Source: DAOUMF01 sp034411955 (lineage in GTDB: Bacteria > Chloroflexota > Dehalococcoidia > SM23-28-2 > RBG-16-64-32). From it: a stretch of DNA of 14,873 nt. Below, one piece after another: positions 14,685 through 14,873 of this stretch (position 1 is the first letter of the stretch; every line of letters begins with the position of its first letter). A program made the translations under genes and the position numbers. The notes under the pieces are model-generated. The model had not been told where the DNA came from. It made no database searches and saw only the letters and a program-made list of their open reading frames with translations. Where the stretch lies: positions 1-14,873 of the forward strand of contig DAOUMF010000150.1 in assembly GCA_034411955.1 (NCBI GenBank). The letters are read 5' to 3'.

Positions 14685-14873
14685 ATGGGTGACCTCTGGT
14701 ACGTGGCGTTGGCCTACGGCGTCATCTGCCTGGGGCTCGTCGGCTACCTGCTCCGTTTGGCAGCCCGGGCCCAGAGCCTGAGCCGGGAGGTGGACCTGCT
14801 GAGGGGCATCCTTGAGGCAGGAGAAGAGGTGGTGGGAGAAGAGCAAGGCGAGACGGTGGCCTCCGCCGGGGCC
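14685..14873 (+). CDS. CcmD-like small membrane protein, partial (runs off the right edge)
   Basis: Starting 2 nt after the ccmC stop, with GGAGGG 8 nt upstream, the ATG at 14685 opens a frame that stays open to the window edge (63 codons). The product begins MGDLWYVALAYGVICLGLVGYLLRL, one membrane helix (5-24), followed by a basic-amphipathic segment AARAQSLSREVDLLRGIL and an acidic tail. This matches the layout of CcmD, which binds CcmC and helps release holo-CcmE: a short N-terminus, one helix with AYG, then a charged helix. CcmD is poorly conserved, so the call leans on position. Confidence 0.7.
   Translation, partial: MGDLWYVALAYGVICLGLVGYLLRLAARAQSLSREVDLLRGILEAGEEVVGEEQGETVASAGA

Overview
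This is a GC-rich bacterial window that looks chromosomal. The best guess for its source is a Chloroflexota (Dehalococcoidia or SAR202-like) or related deep-branching lineage. That guess rests on three traits seen here: a CcmE with a CxxxY heme motif, a short CcmH with a QCG...C motif, and an AhbC-type radical SAM enzyme beside the ccm genes. No rRNA or other phylogenetic marker is present, so the assignment is tentative.

Layout, left to right. A MITE-like palindromic repeat (10-137) forms the 3' end of a membrane-anchored cyclophilin-like gene on the minus strand (134-895). A small plus-strand hypothetical gene (1061-1342) follows and ends in a strong hairpin terminator shared with a convergent minus-strand pair: an amidase-signature hydrolase (3747-2323) and a double-hotdog MaoC-type dehydratase (2278-1409). 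About 720 bp (3800-4524) holds no confident gene, only a fragment coding a Zn-finger-like CRQRAYRRR motif and a short in-frame direct repeat. A minus-strand PAP2-superfamily membrane protein (5529-4525) comes next, then about 530 bp containing a decayed tRNA-Sec-like structure (5738-5849).

The right half is about heme and cytochrome c. Two translationally coupled radical SAM/SPASM genes on the minus strand (8501-7248 AhbC-like, 7251-6064 AhbD-like) resemble late enzymes of the siroheme-dependent heme pathway. After a divergent intergenic region of about 600 bp, a tightly packed plus-strand operon codes for System I cytochrome c maturation: ccmE, ccmF, ccmH, a CcmI-like zinc-ribbon protein, ccmA, ccmB, ccmC and a partial ccmD-like gene that runs off the right edge.

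The reading offered here is that the rSAM pair supplies or modifies heme. CcmABCD then load it onto CcmE, and CcmF with CcmH ligate it to apocytochromes. The most notable deviations are Cys in place of the heme-binding His in CcmE, a CcmH that has lost its CxxC and CGC cysteine pairing, a cyclophilin lacking its catalytic Arg, and the tRNA-Sec-like relic.
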